DNA of 64,000 nt from JBAZZQ01 sp041658725. Its GTDB lineage: Bacteria > Planctomycetota > Phycisphaerae > JAAYCJ01. The position numbers were made by a program, and so were the translations under genes. Location: NCBI GenBank assembly GCA_041658725.1, contig JBAZZQ010000001.1, positions 62,001 to 126,000 of the forward strand, read 5' to 3'. Positions 1-8,960 of this stretch are shown in pieces. The first letter of the stretch is position 1. The number at the start of each line of letters is the position of its first letter. The notes below the pieces were generated by a model. It had not been told where the DNA came from, ran no database searches, and saw only the letters and a list, made by a program, of their open reading frames with translations.

Positions 1-1121
1 AACGAATTGATACCGCGGCTATCACGAAAAAAGATTCCGTTTCGGAGTTGATTAAGAAATTACAGGTTTACAACGGCGGGCGATTAAGCGAAGCCTGCGA
101 GTTGCTTGAGAAGAAATATTCTCAGGCGGATGTGACCGTCGGCATGACGCTGGCTGGCGCGATGACTCCTGGCGGGCTGGGAGCTAAGGCGGTTATTCCG
201 CTTATGGAGCATGGATTTGTCGATTGGCTCGTGGCGACCGGAGCCAATATGTATCATGACTTGCATTTTGCCCTGGATATGGGTCTTTTCAAGACCAGTC
301 CGAACGTGGATGATCGCATTTTACGAAATAAACGGCTGACGCGAATCTATGATATCTGCCTTCATTATGACGATACTTTAATGAAGACCGATTATATGTT
401 GCGAGAAATTTTGATGTTCCCGGAATTTCAAAAAGAAATGGGAACACAGGAATTTTACTATCGGCTTGGAAGAATCGTCAATGACATCGAAAAGATAAAA
501 GTCGGGAAAAAAGTGAGCGTGCTGGCGGCTGCGTATCGGCTGGGAATTCCAGTGTTTACGTCCTCGCCGGGGGATTCGACCATTGGAATGAATATTGCCG
601 GCTTGGAGTTATGCGGCGAAATGTTCTTTCCTGGAAAATTCAAATTGAAAATCAATACGAGTCTGGACGTCAATGAATCGACGGCCATCGTTTTGGATGC
701 CAAGAAATCCGGCGGGAAATCCGCGATGCTGATTATCGGCGGCGGTTCGCCGAAAAACTTCGGATTGCAGACCGAGCCTCAGATTCAGGAAATATTGCAG
801 ATTTCTGAAGTGGGTCAGGATTATTTCACGCAGATTACCACCGACCGGCCTGACGTTGGAGGATTGTCGGGAGCTACTCCGAGCGAGGCTGTTTCCTGGG
901 GAAAAATCGATCCAGACCACATCGATGATACGGTCGTGGTTTATATGGACGCCTCAATCGCCCTGCCGTTTATGACGTCGTATATTTTGCAAACCACTCC
1001 GCCCAAAAAACTGAAAAGATTATACACCCGGAAAGATGAGCTTTATGAAAAGTTGAAGAAAGCCTATGCGGAAAATAACAAAGAAATTCCCCGGCTGAAG
1101 AAACTGGCTAAAAAACTTTAA
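1..1121 (+). CDS. deoxyhypusine synthase-like enzyme, 5' end outside the window
   Basis: Member of the deoxyhypusine synthase (DHS) family, which transfers an aminobutyl group from spermidine using NAD. Bacterial members generally act on polyamines (for example making homospermidine) because bacteria lack eIF5A. The stretch GATPSEAVSWGKIDPDHI near residue 280 matches the DHS signature, and its Lys in AVSWGK corresponds to the catalytic lysine. The frame is open to the first base of the window, so the true start lies upstream; a TTG at 48 is possible but would remove conserved N-terminal sequence. An ornithine decarboxylase-like gene follows 42 bases later, so the two probably form a polyamine operon. 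The exact product cannot be read from the sequence. Confidence 0.85.
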   Translation, partial: RIDTAAITKKDSVSELIKKLQVYNGGRLSEACELLEKKYSQADVTVGMTLAGAMTPGGLGAKAVIPLMEHGFVDWLVATGANMYHDLHFALDMGLFKTSPNVDDRILRNKRLTRIYDICLHYDDTLMKTDYMLREILMFPEFQKEMGTQEFYYRLGRIVNDIEKIKVGKKVSVLAAAYRLGIPVFTSSPGDSTIGMNIAGLELCGEMFFPGKFKLKINTSLDVNESTAIVLDAKKSGGKSAMLIIGGGSPKNFGLQTEPQIQEILQISEVGQDYFTQITTDRPDVGGLSGATPSEAVSWGKIDPDHIDDTVVVYMDASIALPFMTSYILQTTPPKKLKRLYTRKDELYEKLKKAYAENNKEIPRLKKLAKKL

Positions 1122-1163
1122 GAAAGCGTTCAGCTTACAGCGAACAGCTTTAGAAAAGAGTAA

Positions 1164-2339
1164 ATGAGACAAAAAATGAAACAACTTTCAGGGCCGGTGC
1201 TCAAATCGCTGGCCAAAAAAGAGGGAACCCCCCTATTCATCGTCGATCATGAGCAAATTCGGCGGAATTATCGACGATTCAAGAAAGCTCTTCCCCGAGT
1301 TCAGACGTACTATGCGGTCAAGGCCAATTGTCTTGACGCGATCATAAAGACATTATTCCTCGAGGGAGCCAGTTTCGATGTTGCCTCTTTTCCGGAATTT
1401 ATGCAGGTTCACAAATACATAAAAAGCTGGGATACGAAAAAACGGCACGCTTTTATTTACGATAAAATAATTTTTTCCAATACGATCAAAGACGAAGAAA
1501 CACTTTTACATCTCAGACCCTATCGGCCTCTGGTTACTTATGACAATGAAGATGAAATCAAAAAGATTAAGAAATATTGCGACACCGCCGGCTTGGTTTT
1601 ACGATTAAGCGTCCCCGATACCGGGTCGATGGTCGAAATGACCTCCAAGTTCGGAGCCGATCCGGCCCAGGCGATGGACCTTATCGCCCAAGCCTTCAAG
1701 TCTGGTTTGATTGTGGAAGGGTTAAGTTTTCATGTCGGCAGCCAATGCACGAATTTTGACAATTATGTGCAGGCATTACATACCGCCTCCCAAATATTTC
1801 GGGAAGCCAATGCCAGAGGATATGGAAAAAAAATGAATATCATAGACCTGGGCGGCGGATTTCCCGTCAGCTATAATGAGTCTGTTCCGCAATTTGAAAA
1901 ACTGGCCCGAATTATAAATTCCGAAATCTCACGACTCTTCCCGGAAGAGGGGATTGAAATCATCGCCGAGCCGGGACGTTTCATGGTGGCCAACGCCGCC
2001 ACGCTGGTCAGCCGAATAATTGGAAGAGCACGAAGGTCGGGAAAAAGATTCTATCATATCAATGACGGGGTATATCATACCTATTCCGGAATTGTTTTCG
2101 ACCATTGTGTGTATCATGTGAATCATTTTCCAGGCACGGGGCAGGGGAAAAAAGAAATCTGCGCCGTGGTCGGACCGACGTGCGATGGTTTCGACAAAAT
2201 ATCCATGGAAGAAAATCTTCCGGGAAACCTGAAAATCGGGGACTTGCTTTACACCGAGAATATCGGGGCTTACTCGATCGTTTCATCAACGAATTTTAAC
2301 GGTTTTTCTCCCGCCAAAGTTGTTCATATTAATTTATGA
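1164..2339 (+). CDS. ornithine/lysine decarboxylase-like, alanine-racemase fold (fold III)
   Basis: PLP-dependent decarboxylase of the ODC/DAP-decarboxylase family, 391 residues. Visible motifs are YAVKAN with the PLP lysine near residue 53, HVGSQ, the glycine loop GGGFP, EPGR, and near the C terminus GPTCDGFD, where the Cys and Asp complete the active site across the dimer. The CDGFD form fits ornithine or lysine decarboxylation to putrescine or cadaverine better than DAP decarboxylase. The ATG start follows an AAAGAG ribosome site. It lies just after a DHS-like gene, which would use the diamine made here; this pairing supports a polyamine role. Substrate preference is inferred. Confidence 0.85.
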   Translation: MRQKMKQLSGPVLKSLAKKEGTPLFIVDHEQIRRNYRRFKKALPRVQTYYAVKANCLDAIIKTLFLEGASFDVASFPEFMQVHKYIKSWDTKKRHAFIYDKIIFSNTIKDEETLLHLRPYRPLVTYDNEDEIKKIKKYCDTAGLVLRLSVPDTGSMVEMTSKFGADPAQAMDLIAQAFKSGLIVEGLSFHVGSQCTNFDNYVQALHTASQIFREANARGYGKKMNIIDLGGGFPVSYNESVPQFEKLARIINSEISRLFPEEGIEIIAEPGRFMVANAATLVSRIIGRARRSGKRFYHINDGVYHTYSGIVFDHCVYHVNHFPGTGQGKKEICAVVGPTCDGFDKISMEENLPGNLKIGDLLYTENIGAYSIVSSTNFNGFSPAKVVHINL

Positions 2340-2351
2340 TTTAACAACCCA

Positions 2352-2434
2352 TTACCGTTCAAACCCCATTGTGCCACGGTCGGCTCGTCCGACCGTGCTC
2401 TTAAGACACGGCTGGACAAGCCAGCCGTGCACAA
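2352..2434. repeat. REP/MITE-like palindromic element, copy 1
   Basis: Two hairpins in tandem, at 2375-2397 (arms CACGGTCGG/CCGACCGTG) and 2407-2429 (arms CACGGCTGG/CCAGCCGTG), joined by CTCTTAAGA. The left end reads TTACCGTTCA, a variant of the family end; the right end is degenerate. Close relatives lie at 32869, 36690 and 45060. It fills the space between two convergent genes and could also end transcription. Confidence 0.75.
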
Positions 2435-2466
2435 CGACAGAGGGAGTTGCTATCTATTGTAACTGT

Positions 2467-3420
2467 TCATTTCATTGCCTGGCATACCGCGTTTCGGCCT
2501 GTATGTTTTGCCTCATACATCGCGTTGTCGGCGGTCTGGAAAAGGTCTTCAAGATTGACCATTTCCGGACGATATTCAGCGACCCCCGCCGAGAGGGTGA
2601 TAGAAATCGCCGATCCATTTGCGAAAAATTCATGACTCTCAATCGCCTTCCTGAATCGTTCCGCGCCAACCGCGGCGGATTGAGCTTTGGCTCCGGGACA
2701 CAACACGAGAAACTCTTCTCCTCCAATCCGGCAAACGACCTCCTCGGCACGAGCGGATTTTCGTAAAGTGTCCGCTACTTCTTTCAATACCGCATTTCCC
2801 GCCAGGTGTCCAAAATGGTCGTTGATGTCTTTAAAGTGATCCAAATCCATCAGGATGACTGCAATCGACTGGTTATGCCTTCGAGCCAGGTTCCAGTATT
2901 CCCCAAGCCGTTCCTGAGCTCCACGGAAGTTGGTCAACCCGGTCAGCTCGTCAACCGTGGCTTGGCGGGTCAGCTTTTGATTTGTATTCCCCAATCGGTT
3001 GTTTTTCAGGAATAAGGTCCGGTTACGGTGGTTCAGCGCCTTGGCCATTGTGATAATTCGCTGTCCTGCCTGCATCCGGGCATGGAGCTCACGGCGGTTA
3101 AAGGGTTTGGACAGATAGTCGTCGGCTCCGGCGTTTAAGGCTTTTACAACTTCATCCTCTCCGTCATTAACGGTGAGGATAATGATATAGGTTAAATCGC
3201 CGTTAGGCCGTTTCCGAATTTGCCGGCATAGTTCCAGTCCATCCATTTCCGGCATGCACCAGTCCGTGATAATCATGTCTGGATTGGATTCTTCCATTTT
3301 CCGAAGGGCGTCAATTCCGTTGACCGCCCGCCGAGGAAAACAGTCCCAACTTGCCAGAAGAGCCTCCAGCAAATCCAACGCGTCCGGATTATCGTCAACA
3401 ATGAGCACGTTCTCTCGCAT
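2467..3420 (-). CDS. receiver-GGDEF response regulator (diguanylate cyclase)
   Basis: N-terminal receiver (residues 1-120) with acidic pair DD, phosphoacceptor Asp53 and Lys105, then a GGDEF domain (about 150-317) with the active-site motif GGEEF at 233-237. The MDLDHFKDIND stretch is typical of active cyclases. The residues where an inhibitory RxxD site would be read RAEE, so feedback inhibition may be missing. It likely makes cyclic di-GMP on phosphorylation. I chose the ATG at 3420, preceded by AAAGGAATACAGG; a longer frame exists but its extension is not domain-like. It overlaps the upstream receiver gene by 26 bases and is the last gene of a kinase-receiver-receiver-GGDEF run. Confidence 0.9.
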   Translation of the reverse strand: MRENVLIVDDNPDALDLLEALLASWDCFPRRAVNGIDALRKMEESNPDMIITDWCMPEMDGLELCRQIRKRPNGDLTYIIILTVNDGEDEVVKALNAGADDYLSKPFNRRELHARMQAGQRIITMAKALNHRNRTLFLKNNRLGNTNQKLTRQATVDELTGLTNFRGAQERLGEYWNLARRHNQSIAVILMDLDHFKDINDHFGHLAGNAVLKEVADTLRKSARAEEVVCRIGGEEFLVLCPGAKAQSAAVGAERFRKAIESHEFFANGSAISITLSAGVAEYRPEMVNLEDLFQTADNAMYEAKHTGRNAVCQAMK

Positions 3421-3853
3421 CCTGTATTCCTTTCGAGACCGCCACGGTTTCTTCCGTTTCGGTCGTGGATGTGTTTGTTTCGTCTCGGCAGAGGATGCCT
3501 TTAATCTGTTCGACCAGAACAGAAGGAGACAAGGGTTTGACCAAGACCATTTTGACCCCCATATATCCCAACCGCCTTCGATTGATTTCGTTTCCATACG
3601 CGGTCTGAATCACCACGGGAATTTCCATCAGCCGCGGGATGAACCGGATCATTTGCAAGGTGGCAAACCCGTTCATGTCCGGCATCATCAGGTCGAGAAG
3701 CACCATGTCCATCGGTTGACTAAGGAGGAGCGTCATGGCTTCGCATCCGGACCTGACGGTGAATACCTTGAATTCCTCTTCCGGAAGCGCATGATGAATC
3801 AGATCCAGGTTGTCCTGGTTGTCATCCACGACAAGAATATTATACCGTTTCAT
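3395..3853 (-). CDS. single-domain response regulator (CheY-like receiver)
   Basis: A 152-residue receiver with Asp10/Asp11, phosphoacceptor Asp54 (VLLDLMMPDMNG), Thr84 and Lys106, so phosphorylation should be possible. About 30 Thr/Glu-rich residues follow and no output domain is present. It overlaps the genes on both sides (14 bases with the upstream receiver, 26 with the downstream GGDEF gene), which points to coupled translation. It probably relays phosphate from the PAS kinase at 4401-5780. Confidence 0.85.
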   Translation of the reverse strand: MKRYNILVVDDNQDNLDLIHHALPEEEFKVFTVRSGCEAMTLLLSQPMDMVLLDLMMPDMNGFATLQMIRFIPRLMEIPVVIQTAYGNEINRRRLGYMGVKMVLVKPLSPSVLVEQIKGILCRDETNTSTTETEETVAVSKGIQDARERAHC

Positions 3854-4295
3854 GGTCTTTCCTCTCCACGGCTTCGGGATTGATTAATAGCCCGGTTCCG
3901 GCGAACCCGGAATGGATTTCAGACAGGCATTGGTCCACCAGGAGTCGGATTTCCCGCACGTTGATTGGCTTGGTCTTGTAATGCGTGCATCCGGCCCGAA
4001 GGCATTTTTCCCGATCCCCCGGCATGGCATGGGCGGTCACCGCCACGACCGGCGTCTGCGTCAGAGGGGGATACTTCCGAAATTCGACGACCAACTCCCA
4101 TCCGTTAATTTCTGGAATACTCATATCCAGAAAAATCAGGTCGGGTCGGAGGGATTTCGCCTTGGTCATACCTTCGGAACCTGTGAGCGCGGGGACGACA
4201 TTGTGCCGGGTGCTCAGAAGCTCGGCCAGAAGGTCGTAATTATCTAAATTGTCTTCGATGACTAAAATGATCCCCACCGATAAATCCCCCCACAT
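3840..4295 (-). CDS. single-domain response regulator (hybrid-kinase-type receiver)
   Basis: A receiver domain over most of its 151 residues: acidic pair ED at about 14-15, phosphoacceptor Asp57 (LIFLDMSIPEINGWEL), the VTAHAMPGDREKCL stretch characteristic of receivers found in hybrid kinases, and Lys109. It lies 105 bases downstream of the PAS histidine kinase and may be a detached hybrid receiver for it. There is no output domain. The first seven residues may be extra if a start nearer VGIILVIEDN is used. Confidence 0.85.
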   Translation of the reverse strand: MWGDLSVGIILVIEDNLDNYDLLAELLSTRHNVVPALTGSEGMTKAKSLRPDLIFLDMSIPEINGWELVVEFRKYPPLTQTPVVAVTAHAMPGDREKCLRAGCTHYKTKPINVREIRLLVDQCLSEIHSGFAGTGLLINPEAVERKDHETV

Positions 4296-4400
4296 AAATC
4301 TCAGTATTCCCTTCCCCTGAGGTGCCTGCTCGGAATGCTGATTATAGTATCGTCCATTCTATCTGGATGCGTTAATTAACACTTATGGGTTTGGCGTAAC

Positions 4401-5780
4401 TTACGGCATGGCCTCGGGTTGACCCGAAAACGGCTTGTTTATCGGAAGTTCAAGAATAAAGCAACTCCCCTCACCCAATTTGCTCTCTACCCGTATGCTT
4501 CCCTTCATCAGGTCGCACAGCCTCCGGCAGATGGCCAGACCCAAACCGGCCCCGCCCTGGGAACGGGTGCTTGAGGAATCCGCCTGCTCGAATTCATTGA
4601 AAATACGTGACTGGTCTTCTGCCGCGATCCCGCGACCCGTGTCCTCCACTTCGATCACCAACTGGTCCCCGCTGACCCGGACTCGAACTTCGATATGCCC
4701 CGCGGAGGTGAATTTGGAAGCGTTTCCCAGGAGATTCAACATAATCTGGCGAAGTCGGATGGGGTCTGTGTTCCAATGCGAAGACGTTTGGAGCGAGGGA
4801 TCAAAAATCCGCCGCAGTTCGACCTGGCCGGATTTTATCGCGGGAGCGATTTCGTCCAGACATTCGTTGATCAAGCCCCGAATATCGACGGATTCATATT
4901 CCAGTTTCATTTTTCCCGCGTCGATTCTGGACAGGTCCAGAATGTCGTTGATCAGTCCCAGAAGACAGATACCGTTGCGATGGATTTTTTCCAGGTACAT
5001 CTCCTGTTTTTCCTTCGAAAGATCAGTGGGATTTTCGATCATTAGTTCGGTGAACCCGATAATAGAGTTCAGGGGAGTCCGCAATTCGTGGGACATGTTG
5101 GCCATGAACGCGTTTTTGGACATATTCGCGATTTTTGCGACAACCGCCATGTGGTTGGCACGCACGATGGCCCCTTTGAGATGGAGGTTGGTCTCCAGTA
5201 TCGCCTCTTCGGCTCGCTTGCGCCCGGTGATATCGCTCATCACGACGCGGGCCACGGGGTTGCCTTCGGTGTCCTGGGCGACGGCGGCTTCCAGATGCGC
5301 CCAGAATGTCGTTCCGTCCTGTTTCAACATCCGTATTTCACATATTTGCGGTTTGCCGGTTTCAAAGAGCTGTTTACGGTGCAGGTAGTAGATATCCTGA
5401 TCCGCTTTGAGAATGAACCTGGTGATCGGCTTGCTGAACATCACGGACCGGGTCACACCCAGCAGGGTGCAGGCGGTGAGGTTGGCCTCCAGGATCAGCC
5501 CCTTTTCGCTCACTGTGCAATAGCCCACCGGGGCCAGGTCGTACAGGTCAAAATACCGCGCCCGCGTGGCGTCCAGTTCGGCCTGCGCCCGGCGCAGTTC
5601 CTCGTTCTGCATCTCAAGTTCGATCTGATGCACACGAAGTTCCTGGAGCGTCCGCTGGGTTTCTTCGGGCGACAGGGCCTTGATGTTTTCCGGCAATAGG
5701 GCGGATTTTTCTCGAGCGATCTCTTCCGCCCGTCGGCGCAGTTCGGTAACTTGTTCGGGGCGGTTATCCTTCTTTTCCAT
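4401..5780 (-). CDS. PAS-domain sensor histidine kinase, soluble
   Basis: 459 residues: an N-terminal helical segment rich in Glu and Arg (1-75, likely coiled coil), a PAS domain with PAC tail (about 75-190, ending VMSDITGRKRAEE), a HisKA domain with the phosphorylated His231 in MSHELRTPLNS, and a HATPase domain with N (LLGNASKF), G1 (DTGRGI), F and G2 (GGAGLGLAI) boxes. No membrane segment is seen, so it should sense a cytoplasmic signal. It heads a minus-strand run with two receivers and a receiver-GGDEF protein, suggesting a relay that ends in c-di-GMP synthesis. Confidence 0.92.
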   Translation of the reverse strand: MEKKDNRPEQVTELRRRAEEIAREKSALLPENIKALSPEETQRTLQELRVHQIELEMQNEELRRAQAELDATRARYFDLYDLAPVGYCTVSEKGLILEANLTACTLLGVTRSVMFSKPITRFILKADQDIYYLHRKQLFETGKPQICEIRMLKQDGTTFWAHLEAAVAQDTEGNPVARVVMSDITGRKRAEEAILETNLHLKGAIVRANHMAVVAKIANMSKNAFMANMSHELRTPLNSIIGFTELMIENPTDLSKEKQEMYLEKIHRNGICLLGLINDILDLSRIDAGKMKLEYESVDIRGLINECLDEIAPAIKSGQVELRRIFDPSLQTSSHWNTDPIRLRQIMLNLLGNASKFTSAGHIEVRVRVSGDQLVIEVEDTGRGIAAEDQSRIFNEFEQADSSSTRSQGGAGLGLAICRRLCDLMKGSIRVESKLGEGSCFILELPINKPFSGQPEAMP

Positions 5781-5906
5781 TGTGAGCCTCCATCATTCGA
5801 CTTATCTTCTCAAATTGATCGGTGTTTGTAAATCAAAAAGCACCAAATTGTCATTGCGAGCATCTTACTGGCTTCACCCGCGATTTTCAAAAAGAACAAT
5901 CTGGGG

Positions 5907-5995
5907 TGGGTGGCATGGGCAAGTATTCTTGCCCGTGTTTTCCAGGCGTGAATTGGGAAAAAAGACACGGGCAATCGAATTGCCCATGCCACCCA
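5907..5995. repeat. long inverted repeat with 16-bp perfect outer arms
   Basis: The outer arms TGGGTGGCATGGGCAA (5907-5922) and TTGCCCATGCCACCCA (5980-5995) are perfect inverted copies. The interior carries a second pair, GCCCGTGT against ACACGGGC, so the whole block folds into one long hairpin. It lies in the 538-base gap between the PAS kinase and fapA. No gene was found in this gap. Confidence 0.7.
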
Positions 5996-6259
5996 ACGCC
6001 GTGAACTTAACGGCGTTGCAGATAAAATTAAAATGGAACATCGCCCTGTGTATCTGCCGCAAAAAACCTTATGCGCCGCTCGTGTTTAATTTTCGGATGG
6101 TATAAATCCACTTGAAACGGTGGTTTGTATAGCTTCAATCTCATTCTAACGTTCTTGAGAATGTTAGAATGAGATTTGTTGCTTCGACGTTGGGAACTAA
6201 AGTGTTGATTGATGTGTCAGGGAGAAAAATCTTACTCAAAGGCTTAAGTTCACGGCGTT
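5995..6259. repeat. 265-bp segment bounded by 16-bp inverted repeats (MITE-like)
   Basis: AACGCCGTGAACTTAA at 5995-6010 is repeated in perfect inverted form at 6244-6259, enclosing about 230 bases without a convincing gene. A 40-bp palindrome of another repeat family sits inside at 6137-6176. The structure resembles a miniature inverted-repeat element, but no target-site duplication could be identified. Confidence 0.45.
6137..6176. repeat. CATTCTAAC palindrome, copy 1
   Basis: A near-perfect 40-bp palindrome built on arms CATTCTAAC(A/G)TTCT and their complement with a TG centre; one pair is mismatched. The core recurs at 42342-42371 and 42771-42800. It could be a regulator operator or a mobile palindrome. 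Confidence 0.75.
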
Positions 6260-6318
6260 GCATGCCATCCGGAAAGTGTTTTTGATCCCTTATTTGTGAA
6301 AGGCTGTGCTTGGAACGG

Positions 6319-7839
6319 TTAATTATTCTGAACGTGGTCTTTGGATTTTACGCCGGGCTGGGCGATTTCGGGTCGGAGGGGGATATCCAGGACGTCCAGA
6401 TCAAGGTGGCCGCAGGGCAGGGAGCGGATCGAGGCGGTTAATTGATTGATGAGAACTAATTCCTTGACACCCTGCACCTGCTTTAGTTGAAGTTTGACGG
6501 GTCCCTTGATTTCCTCTTGTATCAATGAAAATCGATCGCCGATGAGGATCAGGGTGTTCGGGAAAATTCTGGTGGTTACGCGTAATTCGACCTCGTCGGT
6601 CGGTGGAAAAGAAGCCAGGAGTTTTTTCTTTTCCTCTTCTTTTTTACGAATATGATTTTCCACGGTTTCGGCATGAAATAGTAATTCGGTGGCTTTTTCC
6701 CGCTGCGCGTTCGTCAATCGTTTAAGGTATTGCATGAGCGGTTCAACCGAAGTCCGAATCTTTTGAACGAGCGCTTTGTCCTTTTTTATGTCTGCGTCGA
6801 TTTGGAGAATCTGCCGGTAAATCAGGGGATTGAACCCAACTCCGACCACGGTCTTTACCCCGGTGGGCGAACCGATGGATTTGATGTCAGCGCCTTTGAG
6901 ACCGAAGGCATGTCCGCCGATGAGGCAACCACGGGAAAGGTCGATCCATCCGTTGCAAATAATGGCGCCATTAATGGCCTCTTTGGCGATTTGGACATCT
7001 CCGCCGGCATGGAGGTAGGCAAAGTTGAGAAATTTGGCGTGGATATTTCCGTTCGCCTCCAGAAGGGCTTTTTCGCGACCTTTGACTCCTCCGACAAGGG
7101 TAATATCTCCGTCGGCAAAAAGATAGGCCGCTTCAACCATTCCCTTAACGTAGATGTTTCGCTTGCCGCGGACAATAAAGAGATCCCGAACACTGCCGTG
7201 AATAACGACATTGGTCGCGGAATCAATATTTCCCGTCTGAAAGTCGATATCGCCGTTCACTTCGAGAACGGTTCTTACAGAAATCTTGTTATTATGGAAA
7301 ATGACCTGTCCGTCGACCGTGGCCCGTACGGTTGTGCCGTCGGGGTCCAATGCGACATTTTCACCCAGCCTGACCATCACTGATTTCGCTTTGGGTTTTA
7401 ACGGATTCCCATAAACATCAAGACCGTCCTGCCCTGCCTGCCGGGAACGAATGGTTCCGATAACCGCCCCTGCTTCGGCGGTAATGAGTTTATGCTGCTC
7501 ATAAAAATTAATCACTTCTTCGTCATCGGCCGGGTGTTTTGTGCTGCTGTATTTTTCATCCAGGATGAATTCCTGATCGGAAGATTCCACCGGCGGATAT
7601 CCTTCGGAAATCAGAAAAGGCTCGGGGGGAATAACGCCGTCTCGGATCATTGCCATCAGTTTGGCTACACGTTGTTTGGTTGAAGGGGTAATCTTTATCC
7701 GGGTCTGGGTAAGCACGAGAAAAAAATCATATTCGGTAAGACCGGAATAGTTGTGGTCGGAGCGCAGCACCAAAAAGGCCTTGACCTGATCCGGTGAGAC
7801 CTGGACGTTTATATTAACTGTTCCCGCTGTCCCGACCAT
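6319..7839 (-). CDS. FapA/DUF342 family protein
   Basis: About 506 residues with the FapA (DUF342) layout: an N-terminal region, then a right-handed beta-helix-like stretch of short repeats (for example GDIDFQTGNIDSATNVVIHG, VRGKRNIYVKG) around residues 180-340, then a Lys/Glu-rich coiled coil near 370-420. The biochemical role of the family is uncertain; members often accompany motility, chemotaxis or c-di-GMP genes. The ATG at 7839 lies 9 bases after AGAGG, better spaced than the TTG six bases upstream. It follows cheX and cheY on the same strand with a 35-base gap, so the three are probably co-transcribed. Confidence 0.8.
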   Translation of the reverse strand: MVGTAGTVNINVQVSPDQVKAFLVLRSDHNYSGLTEYDFFLVLTQTRIKITPSTKQRVAKLMAMIRDGVIPPEPFLISEGYPPVESSDQEFILDEKYSSTKHPADDEEVINFYEQHKLITAEAGAVIGTIRSRQAGQDGLDVYGNPLKPKAKSVMVRLGENVALDPDGTTVRATVDGQVIFHNNKISVRTVLEVNGDIDFQTGNIDSATNVVIHGSVRDLFIVRGKRNIYVKGMVEAAYLFADGDITLVGGVKGREKALLEANGNIHAKFLNFAYLHAGGDVQIAKEAINGAIICNGWIDLSRGCLIGGHAFGLKGADIKSIGSPTGVKTVVGVGFNPLIYRQILQIDADIKKDKALVQKIRTSVEPLMQYLKRLTNAQREKATELLFHAETVENHIRKKEEEKKKLLASFPPTDEVELRVTTRIFPNTLILIGDRFSLIQEEIKGPVKLQLKQVQGVKELVLINQLTASIRSLPCGHLDLDVLDIPLRPEIAQPGVKSKDHVQNN

Positions 7840-7874
7840 AGTCAAGAACCTCTTTGAGCATGTCTGACATGCTC

Positions 7875-8249
7875 TTAAACGGCGACGCCGAGCTTGGCCA
7901 AAGTTTGATGAATTTTGTCGCTCAGAGTTTCGGCGGTGAAGGGTTTGACAACGTAATTATTGACACCTGCCTTCAGGGCTTCGATCACCCGGCTTTTTTC
8001 CGCTTCCGTAGTCACCATAATAATGGGGACCTGGATATTTTGGGCCCGAATATTCTTTATAAGCGTCAGGCCGTCCATATTGGGCATGTTCCAATCGACG
8101 AGAAAAAGATCGGGTATTTGCGAAGCCGTCAACTTAAGAGCTTCCACCCCATCGCCCGCCTCGCAAATATCGGTATAGCCCAATTGGGCCAGGACATTTT
8201 TTTCGATGTTTCGTATCGTCCGAGAATCATCGACTAACATGATCTTCAT
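7875..8249 (-). CDS. cheY: CheY-like response regulator
   Basis: A stand-alone receiver of 124 residues with Asp7/Asp8, phosphoacceptor Asp52 (LFLVDWNMPNMDG), Thr80-Thr81 and Lys102 in VVKPF. This is the chemotaxis CheY type. It overlaps the upstream cheX by 4 bases (ATGA-type coupling) and precedes fapA. CheX is a CheY-P phosphatase, so the pair forms a phosphorylation switch. No flagellar or chemoreceptor gene is in the window, so the output may not be flagellar. Confidence 0.9.
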   Translation of the reverse strand: MKIMLVDDSRTIRNIEKNVLAQLGYTDICEAGDGVEALKLTASQIPDLFLVDWNMPNMDGLTLIKNIRAQNIQVPIIMVTTEAEKSRVIEALKAGVNNYVVKPFTAETLSDKIHQTLAKLGVAV

Positions 8250-8755
8250 GCAGACTTCTCCGTTGCCCCGCCAACCAATAATAATTCCTCTGACCGATTA
8301 ACTGTCTTTATGCCCACCTCAACGACAAAAGACCCCGCCGGGCAGGAACATGGAATAGCCAGGTGGGGGATAATCTTCGCGCATTTAACCTGGTGTCCGG
8401 CCCCGACGACAACAGAGGGCGTGGTAATGGAAATATTCAATCCTTCAATATCCTTTTTGGCGTTTCCGGCAATCATATTGGCCAGTTCACCTATGGCGTC
8501 TGAAAAGTCTTCGTCGGTGTCGCCCAGGGCGGTCCCGGCAAACGTGCTGGCGATTTTGACGGCGGACAACCGTGGAAAACTAACGATGACGGTTCCGACC
8601 ACATCTCCGGAAAGACCAATAATACCCGAAACATCGTGCGAGGTTTGCTCCACGGTTTTAAGATAAGGTTTTCCAAATTGAACGTCTAATTTTAACATGG
8701 TTTTAAAAACGTTCTTTATCGCTCCCATAAATGGGTTGACATATCTAACATCCAT
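8246..8755 (-). CDS. cheX: CheX-like CheY-phosphate phosphatase
   Basis: 169 residues of the CheX/CheC family. The catalytic ExxN signature appears once, in GELANMIAGNAK (Glu90 and Asn93), as expected for CheX. Family members are dimers that dephosphorylate CheY-P. A GAGGGA ribosome site precedes the ATG, and TTGTCC-16-TACAAC upstream of it is a weak promoter candidate. It is the first gene of cheX-cheY-fapA. Confidence 0.87.
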   Translation of the reverse strand: MDVRYVNPFMGAIKNVFKTMLKLDVQFGKPYLKTVEQTSHDVSGIIGLSGDVVGTVIVSFPRLSAVKIASTFAGTALGDTDEDFSDAIGELANMIAGNAKKDIEGLNISITTPSVVVGAGHQVKCAKIIPHLAIPCSCPAGSFVVEVGIKTVNRSEELLLVGGATEKSA

Positions 8756-8960
8756 TATAATCCCTCAGTGTTGTACAAAAATTTATCTTTTGGACAAGTG
8801 ACGTCCTTATAAGGAGAATATCGGCAGGTTGTCGGTCGGCTTTAAGGAATTTAACGAACAAATGCAAGTGCGGCAACTTTTCCGACCGCTTCTTTAAGAG
8901 GCACGACCGTGAGGGAATGTTCTTCCTTCTTCCCGCGGCCAGAGAAGACGGAGGGATTAC

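Noticed and set aside
2320..2766. 148-residue plus-strand frame opposite the GGDEF gene
   Set aside because: Runs through a palindromic repeat and antisense to a clear GGDEF domain; no ribosome site.
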